A DNA stretch of 54,770 bases from Burkholderiales bacterium (GCA_016191995.1 JACPVA010000102.1:1-54770); one strand, 5' to 3'; shown: positions 1-8,874, counted from the first letter of the stretch. Numbers and translations are program-made. Notes: generated by a model from the letters alone, not told the origin.

Positions 1-107
1 ACCGTCGTGTACCACCGCTGCGCCCTGCCGAGGACGGTGGGTGCCCTAGCCCGTAAGCAAAGGAGGAGCCAGCTGCCGAAGGCCGATGGCGGGGGAGCGC
101 GCCCGGA

Positions 108-134
108 CACAAACAGTCCTGCGGACTGTTTGTG
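108..134. repeat. Perfect 12-bp inverted repeat, 3-nt loop
   Basis: CACAAACAGTCC (108-119) and GGACTGTTTGTG (123-134) form a perfect 12-bp stem closed by TGC. It lies about 200 bp downstream of livH on the minus strand. No T-run follows, so it is not a textbook terminator. It could be a REP-like element or a transcript-end stabiliser; this is inference. Confidence 0.7.
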
Positions 135-144
135 CCTGGCGAGC

Positions 145-166
145 GCCCGGGGCACTGTCCCCGGGC
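145..166. repeat. Second inverted repeat, 8-bp arms
   Basis: GCCCGGGG (145-152) and CCCCGGGC (159-166) form a perfect 8-bp stem with a 6-nt loop, only 10 bp after the preceding hairpin. The pair of adjacent stems recalls REP/BIME doublets or a terminator pair for the liv operon. Confidence 0.6.
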
Positions 167-295
167 ATGGAGGGCAAGGGCACCCGCCGGCCTCGGCCCG
201 CGCCATCGTCGCAGACCCCTTCGAAACGGACGCTCGACACACGCGACGGTTGGCCGACGATCAGCGCTAGCCCACGGGCCCGCGGCGAGCGCCCA

Positions 296-342
296 CTAGT
301 GCCTGCCACAGCGGTCCGCCAATCGAGTGCCACGCTTCTCAT
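296..342 (-). pseudogene. Possible 5-prime remnant of livM
   Basis: An ATG at 342 overlaps the livH stop (ATGA), the usual livH-livM junction. The first dozen codons (MRSVALDWRTAV) resemble the start of a LivM-type permease. The frame then continues as low-complexity sequence with no membrane segments, so the rest of livM appears deleted. The similarity is short and judged by eye. It could be chance, but the coupling geometry and the missing permease make it plausible. Confidence 0.35.
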
Positions 343-1354
343 CGGTTGGCCACCGGATACAGCCCCTGGGGCCGCCACAGCAGGATCGCGACCATCAGCG
401 CGATGTTGGAGAACAGCGCCACCTTGGGCGCCAGGAAGCCCGTGTAGTTGGCCACCAGCCCCACCAGCAGCGCGCCGACCAGGCTGCCGTGCACGCTGCC
501 CAGCCCGCCGATGATGATGACGATGAAGATCAGCACGTTGACCTGCGCGCCGATCTGCGGCACCACGCTCTGCTGGTACAGGCCCCACAGCACGCCGCCC
601 AGCCCTGCCAGCGCCGAGCCGGCGACGAAGACGCCGACGAACAGGCGCCGGATGCGGTAGCCCAGCGCCTCGACCATGCTGCGGTCCTGCACCCCGGCGC
701 GGATCAGCAACCCGATCTTGGTGCGGCCCAGCGTGTACGCGAGCGCCGCGAAGACCACCAGCCCGATCACGGCCGCCAGCACGCGGTACTTCTCGATCGC
801 CGCGTCGCCCAGGTACCAGGACCCGCGCAGCTCGTCGGGCAGCGGCAGCGCGATCTGCAGCGGGCCCCAGATCACCTTGATGATCTCCTCGCCGACGATC
901 ATCCCGCCCATCGTGATCAGGATCTGCTTCAGGTGCAGCCCATAGACCGGCCGCACGATCACGCGCTCGAAGGCCCAGCCGACGGCGCCCGCGGCCGCCA
1001 TCGCGACCAGCATCGCGGCGAAGACGCTCGCGAAGCCGCTCCAGCCGGCCGCCGCGCCCCAGCCCATCACGCTGGTGGCCATGAAGGCGCCGAGCGCGAT
1101 GAAGACGCCGTGGCCGAAGTTCAGCACGTCCATCAGCCCGAACACCAGCGTCAGCCCGGAGGCGATGACGAAGACGATCAGCCCCATCGCCAGCCCGGCC
1201 GCGGTCAGCGTCAGCCAGGTGCTGGTGCTGCCGATGGCAGGAAGCGCCAGCAGCGCCAGCGCGGCCAGCAGCGCCACCGGCCTGAAGTCGCGCGGCGTGC
1301 GCGGGATGGCGTCGCTGCCGGCGGCCGCCGGCGCCACCTTGCCTGCCACGCCGT

Positions 1355-1358
<4 letters not shown>
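339..1358 (-). CDS. livH: Branched-chain amino acid ABC transporter permease, LivH type
   Basis: A 339-residue polytopic inner-membrane protein of the LivH/UrtB family, one of the two permeases expected in a HAAT-type amino-acid or urea importer. The motif GLTLVFGLMDVLNFGHG near residues 70-85 is the family signature, and the C-terminus IIGGLGSVHGSLVGALLVG is also typical. At least seven hydrophobic segments are visible. The N-terminus is about 30 residues longer than E. coli LivH. Its ATG overlaps the livF stop by 4 bp, so translation is probably coupled. The partner permease LivM is not found, which leaves the importer incomplete unless supplied from elsewhere. Confidence 0.93.
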
Positions 1359-2097
<739 letters not shown>

Positions 2098-2101
<4 letters not shown>

Positions 2102-2883
2102 GCCGGCTCCTCCTCGACCGCCGCGCCGAGGTAGGCGCTCTGCACCACCGGCGACGCGATCACCGCGGAGGGCTCGCCGTCGGCGACCAGCCGCCCGTTG
2201 TGCAGCACGACGATGCGGTCCGACAGCTCGCGCACGACATCCATCTTGTGCTCGACGAGCAGGATGGCGCGGTCCCTGCGCGACTTCAGCGCGCGGATCA
2301 GGTCCAGGATCACCGGCACGTCGTCGACGCTCATGCCGGCGGTCGGCTCGTCGAACATGTAGACCTTCGGGTCCAGCGCCATCAGCAGCGCCACCTCCAG
2401 TTTGCGCTGGTCGCCATGCGGCAGCGCGGCAGCGTGGGCGTCGAGCTTGTCGCCGAGCTGGACCTGCCGCGCCAGATCGCGCGCCTCGTCGATCCAGTCC
2501 CGGCGGTCCAGCCAGACCCGCAGCAGGTCGAGCGCGCCGGCCAGCGCACCGGCGTGGCCGCGGCCCTGCTCGCGCGCCTGCACCGCCAGCCGGACGTTTT
2601 CCAGCACCGTCAGGTTCGGGAACAGCTGCGTGAGCTGGAATGCGCGCCCCAGGCCGCGGCGCGTGCGCAGCGGCGCCGGCAGCGCGGTCAGGTCCTCGCC
2701 GCCGAGCAGCACGCGCCCGGCGCTGGCCGGCAGCTGGCCGCTGATGAGGTTGAAATAGGTCGTCTTGCCGGCACCGTTGGGGCCGACGATCGCGGTCAGC
2801 GTCCCCGGCTCGAAGCAGCACGACACCGCATCGACGGCCACATGGCCGCCGAAGCGGATCGTCAGATCGATGGTTTCGAGCAT
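2098..2883 (-). CDS. livG: Branched-chain amino acid ABC transporter ATP-binding protein, LivG type
   Basis: A 261-residue ATPase that pairs with LivF on the permease dimer. Walker A GPNGAGKT is at residues 34-41. The signature segment reads LPHGDQRKLE, the degenerate form usual in LivG rather than LSGGQ. Walker B is VYMFDEP, followed by TAGM. It starts 132 bp after the binding-protein gene, a gap holding strong secondary structure, so it may be expressed at a lower level than the binding protein. Confidence 0.95.
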
Positions 2884-2894
2884 GGGGCAGCCAC

Positions 2895-2913
2895 GCCCGG
2901 CATCAGGCCGGGC
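2895..2913 (-). other. Short GC hairpin upstream of livG
   Basis: GCCCGGC (2895-2901) pairs with GCCGGGC (2907-2913) around a 5-nt loop, just before the livG start on the minus strand. It adds to the structured livK-livG intercistronic region. Confidence 0.45.
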
Positions 2914-2996
2914 TTCGTCGAACGCCCCCTGCCGGCAAGGGGCTGGGCGGAACAGGAGCGCCGGCCCAGCCGCCCGGCGCTGCAGGCCGGGCGGCC

Positions 2997-3040
2997 GGTA
3001 CCGATCACAAGCGACTCAGCGCTTGTTGAGGATCGGTACC
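2997..3040 (-). promoter_or_regulatory. Long hairpin enclosing the binding-protein stop codon
   Basis: GGTACCGATC (2997-3006) plus ACAAGCG (3007-3013) pair with CGCTTGT (3020-3026) and GATCGGTACC (3031-3040). This makes a 17-bp stem with a 4-nt bulge and a 6-nt loop, and the stop codon (3016-3018) lies in the loop. A structure at the 3-prime end of a binding-protein message commonly stabilises it or lowers read-through into the membrane genes; that role is inferred. Confidence 0.6.
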
Positions 3041-4218
3041 TGCATCTCCGAGGCCTTGATCTCGCGCACCAGCTCAGGCACGCCCCAGGCGAAGGCCGGG
3101 TCGTCCTTGATGCGGAAGTGGTACATGTCCTGCATCGCCTGGTGATCCTCCTTTCGGAAGGTCATCGTCCCCTTGGGTGTCTCGAAGGACATGCCCTCCA
3201 TCGCGGCGATCAGCTTGTTCGTGCTCGCATCGCCACCGGTCTTCTTCAGCGCGCTGACGACGGCGATCGCCGCGCTCATGCCGCCGGCGGTGAAGAAGTC
3301 CGGCGGGCTCTTGAACTTGCTGTAGTGGTTGGCGACCAGCCACTCGTTGACCGGGTTCTTCGGGATCCCGAAGTAGTAGTACAGCGCGCCCTCCATCCCC
3401 GGGTACTGCTTGTACGCGACCATCGCCGGCAGGATGTTGCCGCCGGTGGCCATCTCGATGCCGTAGCGCTTCTGCAGTTCCAGCTCGGCGAACTTGGAGA
3501 ACGGGGAGTTGCCGCCGGCCCAGATCACCCAGACGAACTTGCGCCCGGGCTGGTCCTTCATCTTGTCGACCAGGCGCTGGAAGACGGCGGTGAAGTCGGT
3601 CGTCGTCGGCGGCACGAACTCCTCATGCACGAACTTGCCCTTGCGGATCGCCGCCTTGAAGGCCTTGACGCCGTCGCGCCCGAAGGCGTTGTCCTGCGCC
3701 AGCGTGGCGACGACATGGCCGTCCTTGTCCAGCGCCACGGCGTTGCTGATGGCGTCCTGCGACGAGTTGCGCCCGGTGCGGAAGATGTACTTGTTCCACT
3801 TCTCGCCGGTGATCGAGTCGGCCACCGCCGGCTCGACGAGCAGGATCTTCTTGTACTCCTCGGCCACCGGCAGCATCGCCAGCGCGACCGGCGACGCCGT
3901 CGGGCCGACCGCGAGGTCGACCTTGTCGTCGGCGTAGGCGGCGGCGAGCTGCGCCTTGCCCACGTCGGGCTTGCCCTGGTCGTCCTTCTCGATCACGACC
4001 AGCTTCTTGCCCGCCACCGTCATCGTGCCGCCGGTGGCGTACTCCAGCCCCATCTGGAAGCCGGTGAGGGTCTGCTTGGCGTAGGCCTCGAGCGGCCCGG
4101 TCTTGCTCGCGATCAGCGCGATCTTGACCTCGCCAGCGGCGTGCGAGGCCAACGGCGCGGCCAGCAGCAGCGCAGCAGCGGCCGAGGCGGCAAGGGGCAG
4201 GAGTTGGCGGCGCTTCAT
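3016..4218 (-). CDS. Amino acid ABC transporter periplasmic binding protein (LivJ/LivK family)
   Basis: A 400-residue exported binding protein, the substrate receptor of the liv importer. A Sec signal peptide is clear: MKRR, a hydrophobic Ala/Leu core, then a SHAAG cleavage region near residue 27. The start at 4218 was chosen because GGAGA lies 8 bp upstream and the signal peptide follows directly; an upstream in-frame ATG at 4341 would bury the signal. The body, beginning EVKIALIASKTGPLEAYAKQ, has the periplasmic-binding fold 1 pattern of leucine/amide receptors. The ligand is uncertain: this family also binds amides, urea and aromatic compounds. Confidence 0.9.
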   Translation of the reverse strand: MKRRQLLPLAASAAAALLLAAPLASHAAGEVKIALIASKTGPLEAYAKQTLTGFQMGLEYATGGTMTVAGKKLVVIEKDDQGKPDVGKAQLAAAYADDKVDLAVGPTASPVALAMLPVAEEYKKILLVEPAVADSITGEKWNKYIFRTGRNSSQDAISNAVALDKDGHVVATLAQDNAFGRDGVKAFKAAIRKGKFVHEEFVPPTTTDFTAVFQRLVDKMKDQPGRKFVWVIWAGGNSPFSKFAELELQKRYGIEMATGGNILPAMVAYKQYPGMEGALYYYFGIPKNPVNEWLVANHYSKFKSPPDFFTAGGMSAAIAVVSALKKTGGDASTNKLIAAMEGMSFETPKGTMTFRKEDHQAMQDMYHFRIKDDPAFAWGVPELVREIKASEMQVPILNKR

Positions 4219-4628
4219 CGGGGGGTCTCCATGGGGTGGGATGTGGTGCTGGATGCAACGTGCGTGCCAGGCGCCGGAGATCAGGGAATACGCTCGGTTT
4301 TGGGGCACCTTGCTTGTCATTCGTACTTTTTGCGGACACACACCACTTTGGAATCGGCCGTATTTCGGGCATCGATATCGTCCTTTTTACCGACACGTGT
4401 GCGGTACGCTAAAACGAATCTCCCGGGCCCCTCGACTTGCGATGGGATCCGCGGCGCGAGCGGTTCTGCTGCCACCAGCAGTCACCGATACCGGCGCGCG
4501 GGAATCAGGTGGCGTCGTTCGGGGCCGGACAGCACACCGGCCAGCCGTCGAGCCCGGATGCCGTAAGCGTCGTGACGTCATGGCGTCACGCTGCTACGAT
4601 CGGCACGATTGCCCTGCCTTGGACAGCC
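4219..4628. other. Divergent intergenic region, relatively AT-rich
   Basis: About 410 bp between the liv operon (leftward) and a toxin-antitoxin pair (rightward). The stretch near 4300-4420 has clearly more A/T than its surroundings, including CTTTTTACC and CTAAAACGAATC, and probably carries the liv promoter. I could not fix a single -35/-10 pair for liv. The right edge holds the toxin-antitoxin promoter and operator. Confidence 0.5.
4571..4600 (+). promoter_or_regulatory. Promoter and palindromic operator of the RHH/RelE module
   Basis: CGTGACG (4571-4577) and CGTCACG (4584-4590) form a perfect 7-bp inverted repeat with a 6-bp spacer. A -35-like GTGACG (4572-4577) and a -10-like TACGAT (4595-4600) lie exactly 17 bp apart, so the palindrome overlaps the promoter. 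It ends 38 bp before the antitoxin start, as expected for autorepression by a ribbon-helix-helix antitoxin. Confidence 0.6.
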
Positions 4629-4865
4629 ATGAGCACTCGGGATACGGTTCGCTCCACGGTCTATCTGGATCCCGATCTGCACCAGGCGCTGCGGCTGAAG
4701 TCGGCGCAGAGCCGGCGCAGCATGTCCGACATCGTCAACGAGGCGGTGCGTCTGACGCTGCGCGAGGACGAGGAGGACCTGGCCGCCGTGCGCGCACGCG
4801 CGCGCGAGAAGCCGCTCGACTACGAGGCCTTCCTCGCCAAGCTGAAGGCCGATGGCACGCTATGA
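4629..4865 (+). CDS. Ribbon-helix-helix antitoxin (CopG/RelB-like)
   Basis: A 78-residue DNA-binding antitoxin. The N-terminal third, TVRSTVYLDPDLHQALRLKS, is a typical beta-strand plus helix ribbon-helix-helix domain, and the acidic and basic C-terminal tail is the expected toxin-wrapping part. The gene overlaps the toxin gene by 14 bp. Start chosen at the ATG giving the canonical short N-terminus before the beta strand. It should repress its own promoter through the palindrome just upstream. Confidence 0.85.
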   Translation: MSTRDTVRSTVYLDPDLHQALRLKSAQSRRSMSDIVNEAVRLTLREDEEDLAAVRARAREKPLDYEAFLAKLKADGTL

Positions 4866-5118
4866 GCTGCGCGTCAAGCCGTCGGTCGCCAAGGACCTGC
4901 GCGGCATCCCGCAGGCCGACGTGCGGAGTATCCTTGAGCGTATCGAGGCCCTGCGCGACGACCCGCGCGCGGCGGGCTGCGAGAAGCTCGCCGGCGGTTC
5001 GGAGCTGTACCGCGCACGCCAGGGCGTCTACCGCATCGTCTACGCGATCCTCGACGCGCAGGTGATCGTGGAAGTGGTCCGCGTCGGCCACCGCGGCGAG
5101 GTCTACCGTAGCCGATAG
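4852..5118 (+). CDS. RelE/ParE-family toxin
   Basis: An 88-residue basic protein with the RelE/ParE pattern: MARYELRVKPSVAKDLRGIP at the N-terminus, then GCEKLAGGSELYRARQGVYRIVYAI and a C-terminal VRVGHRGEVYR. RelE-type members cleave mRNA in the ribosomal A site, whereas ParE members poison gyrase. The C-terminal RVGHRGEVY form is closest to RelE. Overlap with the antitoxin gene supports a functional pair. It is immediately followed by a radC scrap and the damaged cas genes. Confidence 0.9.
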   Translation: MARYELRVKPSVAKDLRGIPQADVRSILERIEALRDDPRAAGCEKLAGGSELYRARQGVYRIVYAILDAQVIVEVVRVGHRGEVYRSR

Positions 5119-5132
5119 GCGTCGCGCCGACG

Positions 5133-5234
5133 ATGAGCGACCCCGCGCCGCATTTCCACGGTCACCGCCAGCGCCTGCGGGAGCGCTTCGTCTAGGTGGG
5201 CCTCTACGGGCTGGCCGAGCATGAGGCGGTGGAA
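5133..5234 (+). pseudogene. radC: radC N-terminal remnant
   Basis: From the ATG at 5133 the frame reads MSDPAPHFHGHRQRLRERFV, a TAG stop at 5193-5195, then VGLYGLAEHEAVE. This matches the start of RadC (UPF0758) proteins, where GHRxRLRERF is followed by GLxGLxxYExLE. The stop codon and the loss of everything after about 34 codons make it a pseudogene. RadC-like genes are frequent passengers in accessory regions. The scrap marks the left breakpoint of the decayed cas locus. Confidence 0.75.
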
Positions 5235-5339
5235 CCGAGGTCGAGCATCGAGCAGCCTGCGGGTGACTCGCTCCGAAACTTGCGTCGGCCGCGGGAGTGG
5301 CTCGCTCTTTGAGCCAGTGAGGGTGCAACATCGTCGGCC

Positions 5340-6305
5340 ATGGACGCACATCGGACCGACTTGATCGCACACGACCCCGACGCGGGCAACCTGCCGCGGC
5401 TGGATGCCGAGACCGGGCATGGCCTGGTCACCGACGTGTCGATCAAGCGCAAAGTGCGCAACTTCGTCGCGATGACGCACGAGTCCGATCAGGAACGGCC
5501 CGATCCGGAAGCGGCCTTCGAAGCGGGCGCGAAGCGCTTCGAGATCTACGTTCGCGAGAAGGCCATCTTGAATCTCCAGCACCAGCGCGCGTACACGGCG
5601 TTGAAGCTGGACCCGGTCGAGGCGCCCGCCGCCGAAAGCGAGGCTGCCGAAGCGGCGCCGAGGAAGAAGGGCGCCAAGGACAAGCGCAAGGGCAGCGGTG
5701 ACGAGGTCGAAAAGGCGCGCGTGTGGATGTGCCAGAACTTCTTCGACGTGCGGACCTTCGGTGCCGTGATGTCCACCGGCACCAACGCCGGCCAGGTGCG
5801 CGGCCCGGTGCAACTGACCTTCGCCCGGTCCATCGATCCGGTCGTTGCGCTCGAGCACTCCATCACCCGCGTGGCCGTCGCCACCGAGGCGGAAGCCGAG
5901 AAGCAGCAGGGCGACAACCGGACCATGGGCCGCAAGCACACCGTCCCGTACGGCCTGTACCGCGCCCACGGCTTCGTCTCCGCATTCCTCGCCAAGCAGA
6001 CCGGCTTCGACGAAGCCGATCTCGAGCTGCTTTGGCAGGCGCTGGAACAGATGTTCGAGCACGACCGCAGCGCCGCGCGCGGGCAGATGAGCACGCGCGG
6101 GCTGTACGTGTTCGAGCACGATTGCGAACTCGGCAACGCGCACGCGCACGGCCTGTTCGACCGCCTCGTCGTGCAGCGCGAAGCCAGCGCGGACGGCCCC
6201 GCGCGCGACTTCGGCGCATACTCGGTGACGTTCGACGGCCGCAGCCTCGCCATTGGCGATTGCATCGAGGCCGAACCGGGCGTCACCCTCACGCGGAGGT
6301 GCTGA
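5340..6305 (+). CDS. cas7: Type I-C Cas7 (Csd2), N-terminally truncated
   Basis: A 321-residue protein matching the Csd2 backbone subunit of the type I-C Cascade. The core begins [22 protein letters not shown] and continues with [28 protein letters not shown] and [13 protein letters not shown], all family hallmarks. Normal Csd2 proteins carry about 25 residues before this point, with a strand and an NGNPNGD loop. Here they are replaced by [11 protein letters not shown], which has no similarity to the family. The upstream genes cas3, cas5 and cas8c are absent, so no interference complex can be built from this locus. The protein may be non-functional. Confidence 0.85.
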   Translation: MDAHRTDLIAHDPDAGNLPRLDAETGHGLVTDVSIKRKVRNFVAMTHESDQERPDPEAAFEAGAKRFEIYVREKAILNLQHQRAYTALKLDPVEAPAAESEAAEAAPRKKGAKDKRKGSGDEVEKARVWMCQNFFDVRTFGAVMSTGTNAGQVRGPVQLTFARSIDPVVALEHSITRVAVATEAEAEKQQGDNRTMGRKHTVPYGLYRAHGFVSAFLAKQTGFDEADLELLWQALEQMFEHDRSAARGQMSTRGLYVFEHDCELGNAHAHGLFDRLVVQREASADGPARDFGAYSVTFDGRSLAIGDCIEAEPGVTLTRRC

Positions 6306-6307
6306 GC

Positions 6308-6547
6308 ATGGACTGGCGCGAGCGTATCGTCTGCGATCCCGACATCCTCGTGGGCAAGCCCACCGTCAAGGGCACCCGCCTGTCGGTGGAACTGATCCTG
6401 GGTTGGCTGGCCCAGGGCTGGACCCACGAGATGCTGCTCGAGTCCTACCCGCAGCTGACCCGGGAGGACATCCTCGCGGCGCTGGCCTTCGCCGCCGACC
6501 GGCTGCGCGAGGAGTCCTACACGCTGCTGGACAGCCCGGCCTCGTGA
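6308..6547 (+). CDS. DUF433 antitoxin inserted in the cas operon
   Basis: A 79-residue DUF433 protein (VapB-like winged-helix antitoxin). The sequence DWRERIVCDPDILVGKPTVKGTRLSVE followed by LGWLAQGWT and YPQLTREDILAAL is the family pattern. It begins 2 bp after the cas7 stop, with a GGAGG ribosome site inside the end of cas7. Its stop overlaps the next gene by GTGA. The tight packing means it is co-transcribed with whatever remains of the cas operon. Confidence 0.88.
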   Translation: MDWRERIVCDPDILVGKPTVKGTRLSVELILGWLAQGWTHEMLLESYPQLTREDILAALAFAADRLREESYTLLDSPAS

Positions 6548-6912
6548 GGCCCCCGCCGCTGCTGGCCAACGAAAACTGGCCCCGTCCGGCGCTGCTGGCA
6601 CTGCGGGCGGCGGGTCTGGACGTGCAGGCGGTGGCCGAACGCATGCCCCGCGCCAGCGATGCCGAAGTGCTGCGCCACGCGGCCGCGGAAGGCCGCTGGG
6701 TGCTGACCTTCGACCGCGACTACGGCGAACTCGTCTTCGCCCGGGCCGCGCCGCCGCCGCCGGCCATCGTCTACCTGCGCCAGGGCGCCTATGTGCCAGA
6801 CTGGCCCGCCCGCGCCCTGCTCGACCTGCTGCCCCAGGCCGACTGGGTGCGCGGGCATCTCGTCGTCGTCAACGGGCGCAGCGTGCGGCGGCGGGCGCTG
6901 CCGACGCCGTGA
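6544..6912 (+). CDS. DUF5615 PIN-like toxin
   Basis: A 122-residue PIN-like protein of the DUF5615 group, usually the toxin partner of DUF433. It opens with PPPLLANENWPRPALLALRAAG, has ASDAEVLRHAAAEGRWVLTFDRDYGELVF in the middle (Asp-rich nuclease-like core), and ends with a basic tail. The GTG start at 6544 overlaps the antitoxin stop by 4 bp, and its end overlaps the expected cas4 start. A ribonuclease activity is inferred from the fold only. Confidence 0.85.
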   Translation: MRPPPLLANENWPRPALLALRAAGLDVQAVAERMPRASDAEVLRHAAAEGRWVLTFDRDYGELVFARAAPPPPAIVYLRQGAYVPDWPARALLDLLPQADWVRGHLVVVNGRSVRRRALPTP

Positions 6913-7543
6913 CCGACGACGACCCCTGCCCCTGTCGGCCCTGCAGCACTGGGCGTACTGCCCGCGCCAGTGTGGGTTGATCTACCTGGAGCAGGTCTTC
7001 GACGACAACGTCCACACCCTGCGCGGGCAGGCCGTGCACGCCGAGGCCGACCGCCCGGGGTTCGAGCTTCGCCGCGGCCTGCGCATCGAGCGCGCCTTGC
7101 CGCTGTTCAGCGACCGTCTCGGCCTCGTCGGCAAGGCCGACACGGTGGAGTTCGAGCCCGACGGCACCCCCTACCCGGTCGAGTACAAGCACGGGTCGCG
7201 TCACAAGGCCGCCGACATCGCCGCCTGCGACGATCTGCAGCTCGCCGCGCAGGCGCTGTGCCTGGAGGAGATGACCGGCCGGCGCGTCCCCGAGGGCGCG
7301 ATCTTCTATGCGTCATCGCGGCGCCGGCGTGCCGTGTCGGTCGACGATGCGCTGCGCGATCGAGTGGCACGCGCAGCCGCCGAGGTGCGTGCCATGCTCG
7401 CCGGCGAACGGCTGCCGCCGCCCACCGACGACACGCGGCGCTGCCGCGCCTGCTCACTGCGCGACCGCTGCCAGCCCGAGGCGGTGAGGCAGATGGCCAG
7501 CATCGACGATGGCGAGCTCTTCACGGCAGACAACGACGGCTGA
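6909..7543 (+). pseudogene. cas4: cas4 with a one-base loss near its start
   Basis: Cas4 (RecB-like nuclease that trims prespacers) is readable from about 6923 as PLPLSALQHWAYCPRQCGLIYLEQ and on to the three-Cys C-terminus CRACSLRDRC, so the four Fe-S cysteines and the body (GKADTVEFE, PVEYKHG) are present. The expected start, a GTG at 6909 (frame VTDDDP), overlaps the toxin stop. It is out of frame with the body by one base at the C-run 6923-6926. No other plausible start exists in the body frame except an ATG at 6791 deep inside the toxin gene. It is either a real frameshift or a homopolymer read error. Confidence 0.75.
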
Positions 7544-7545
7544 CG

Positions 7546-8573
7546 ATGCAGCTCCTCAACACCTTGTACGTGACGCTGCCCGACAGCCACTTGCGGCTGG
7601 ACAACGACACGCTGCGGCTGCTCGTCGGCGACGAGACCCGCCTGCGCGTGCCGCTGCATCACCTGGGGCGGTGGTCTGTTTCGGGCATGTCGGCATCACC
7701 GCACCGCTGATGCACCGGCTGGCCGACGCCGGCATCGCGCTCGTCCTGCTCGACAGCCACGGGCGCTTCAAGGCCCGCCTGGAAGGGGCGACGAGCGGCA
7801 ACGTCCTGCTGCGACGTGCGCAGCACCAGCGCGCCGACGACTCCGGGTTCGCGCTCGATCTGGCGCGACATATTGTCGCCGGCAAGCTGCGCAACCAGCG
7901 CCACGTCCTGCTGCGCGGCGCGCGCGACGCGCAGGACACGCAGGACGCCCAGGCCCTGGTGCGCACGGCAAAGAACCTCGCCGCCAGCCTGCGCACACTG
8001 CCCGCCGCCGCGACGCTGGACGAGGTTCGCGGCATCGAGGGCGAGGCAGCGCGCGGTTACTTCGCCGCCATGAACCGGCTGCTGCGCGCCGATCTGCGAG
8101 CCGACTTCGGGATCGACGGGCGCAGCCGGCGGCCGCCGCGCGACCGAATGAATGCCTTGCTGTCGTTCCTGTACTCGATGTGGATGAACGATTGCCGCAG
8201 CGCCGCGGAGGTCGCCGGGCTGGACCCGCAGGTCGGCTGGTTGCACGCGCTGCGCCCTGGCCGCGCTGCGCTGGCGCTGGGCTTGATGGAGGAGTTCCGG
8301 CCGCTGGCCGACCGGCTGGCCCTGACACTCGTCAATCGCGGCCAGCTTCTCGCGCGCGATTTCGACGCCCGCGAAGGCGGCGCAGTGATGCTGTCCGACG
8401 ACGCCCGCAGGACCGTCGTCGTCGCGTTCCAGGAGCGCAAGCTCGACGAGCTGAAGCATCCGCTGCTCGCCGAGACCGTGACCGCCGGGTTGCTGCCGCT
8501 GGTTCAGGCCCGGCTGCTGGCACGTCACGTGCGCGGCGACGCCGCGCACTACGTACCGTTCAGGATGCGCTAG
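7546..8573 (+). pseudogene. cas1: cas1 with a frameshift and a lost metal-site Asp
   Basis: The Cas1 integrase reads MQLLNTLYVTLPDSHLRLDN from 7546 up to VPLHHLG, then drops out of frame at the G-run 7665-7668 and hits a stop at 7710. One base later the frame resumes as AVVCFGHVGITAPLMHRLAD and continues intact to 8573. In addition, the conserved LALDLMEEFRP motif reads LALGLMEEFRP: codon 8280-8282 is GGC where type I-C Cas1 proteins have Asp, a residue of the metal site. Both lesions argue against working spacer acquisition. Confidence 0.8.
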
Positions 8574-8583
8574 GACCGCTGCG

Positions 8584-8874
8584 ATGCTCGTCATCGTCTG
8601 CTACGACGTCAACACCGAGACGCGAGAAGGCCGGCGCCGGCTGCGGCGGGTGGCCAAGGCCTGCGAGGGCGTGGGGCAGCGGGTGCAGAAGTCGGTCTTC
8701 GAGTGTCGGGTCGATCTGGCGCAGATGGAGTCGCTCGAGCGCCGACTGCTCGGCATCATCGATGAGCAGAGCGACTGCCTGCGGCTGTACCGCATGGCCG
8801 ACTCGCGCGGCTGCGAGGTGCGCGAGCATGGACGCTTCCGTGCCATGGATTTCGACGGTCCATTGGTCGCCTGA
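8584..8874 (+). CDS. cas2: Cas2, type I-C
   Basis: A 96-residue Cas2, the structural partner of Cas1 in spacer integration. It opens [28 protein letters not shown] with the conserved Asp after the first strand, and continues [21 protein letters not shown]. Length and motifs are normal. It is the only adaptation gene without a visible lesion. It starts 10 bp after cas1 and directly precedes the leader and array, the standard type I-C order. Confidence 0.93.
   Translation: MLVIVCYDVNTETREGRRRLRRVAKACEGVGQRVQKSVFECRVDLAQMESLERRLLGIIDEQSDCLRLYRMADSRGCEVREHGRFRAMDFDGPLVA

Larger units (their letters stand above)
1..338. other. Gene-free left edge with two hairpins
   Basis: No convincing gene is seen beyond a few livM-like codons next to livH. 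It contains two perfect inverted repeats in tandem (listed separately). Open frames here have no recognisable product and no good ribosome site. The area probably marks where livM was lost downstream of livH. Confidence 0.5.

Noticed and set aside
6791..7543. cas4 starting at the ATG at 6791 as an intact gene
   Set aside because: It would overlap the toxin gene by about 120 bp and add residues unlike any Cas4 N-terminus; the out-of-frame VTDDDP at 6909 explains the true start better.
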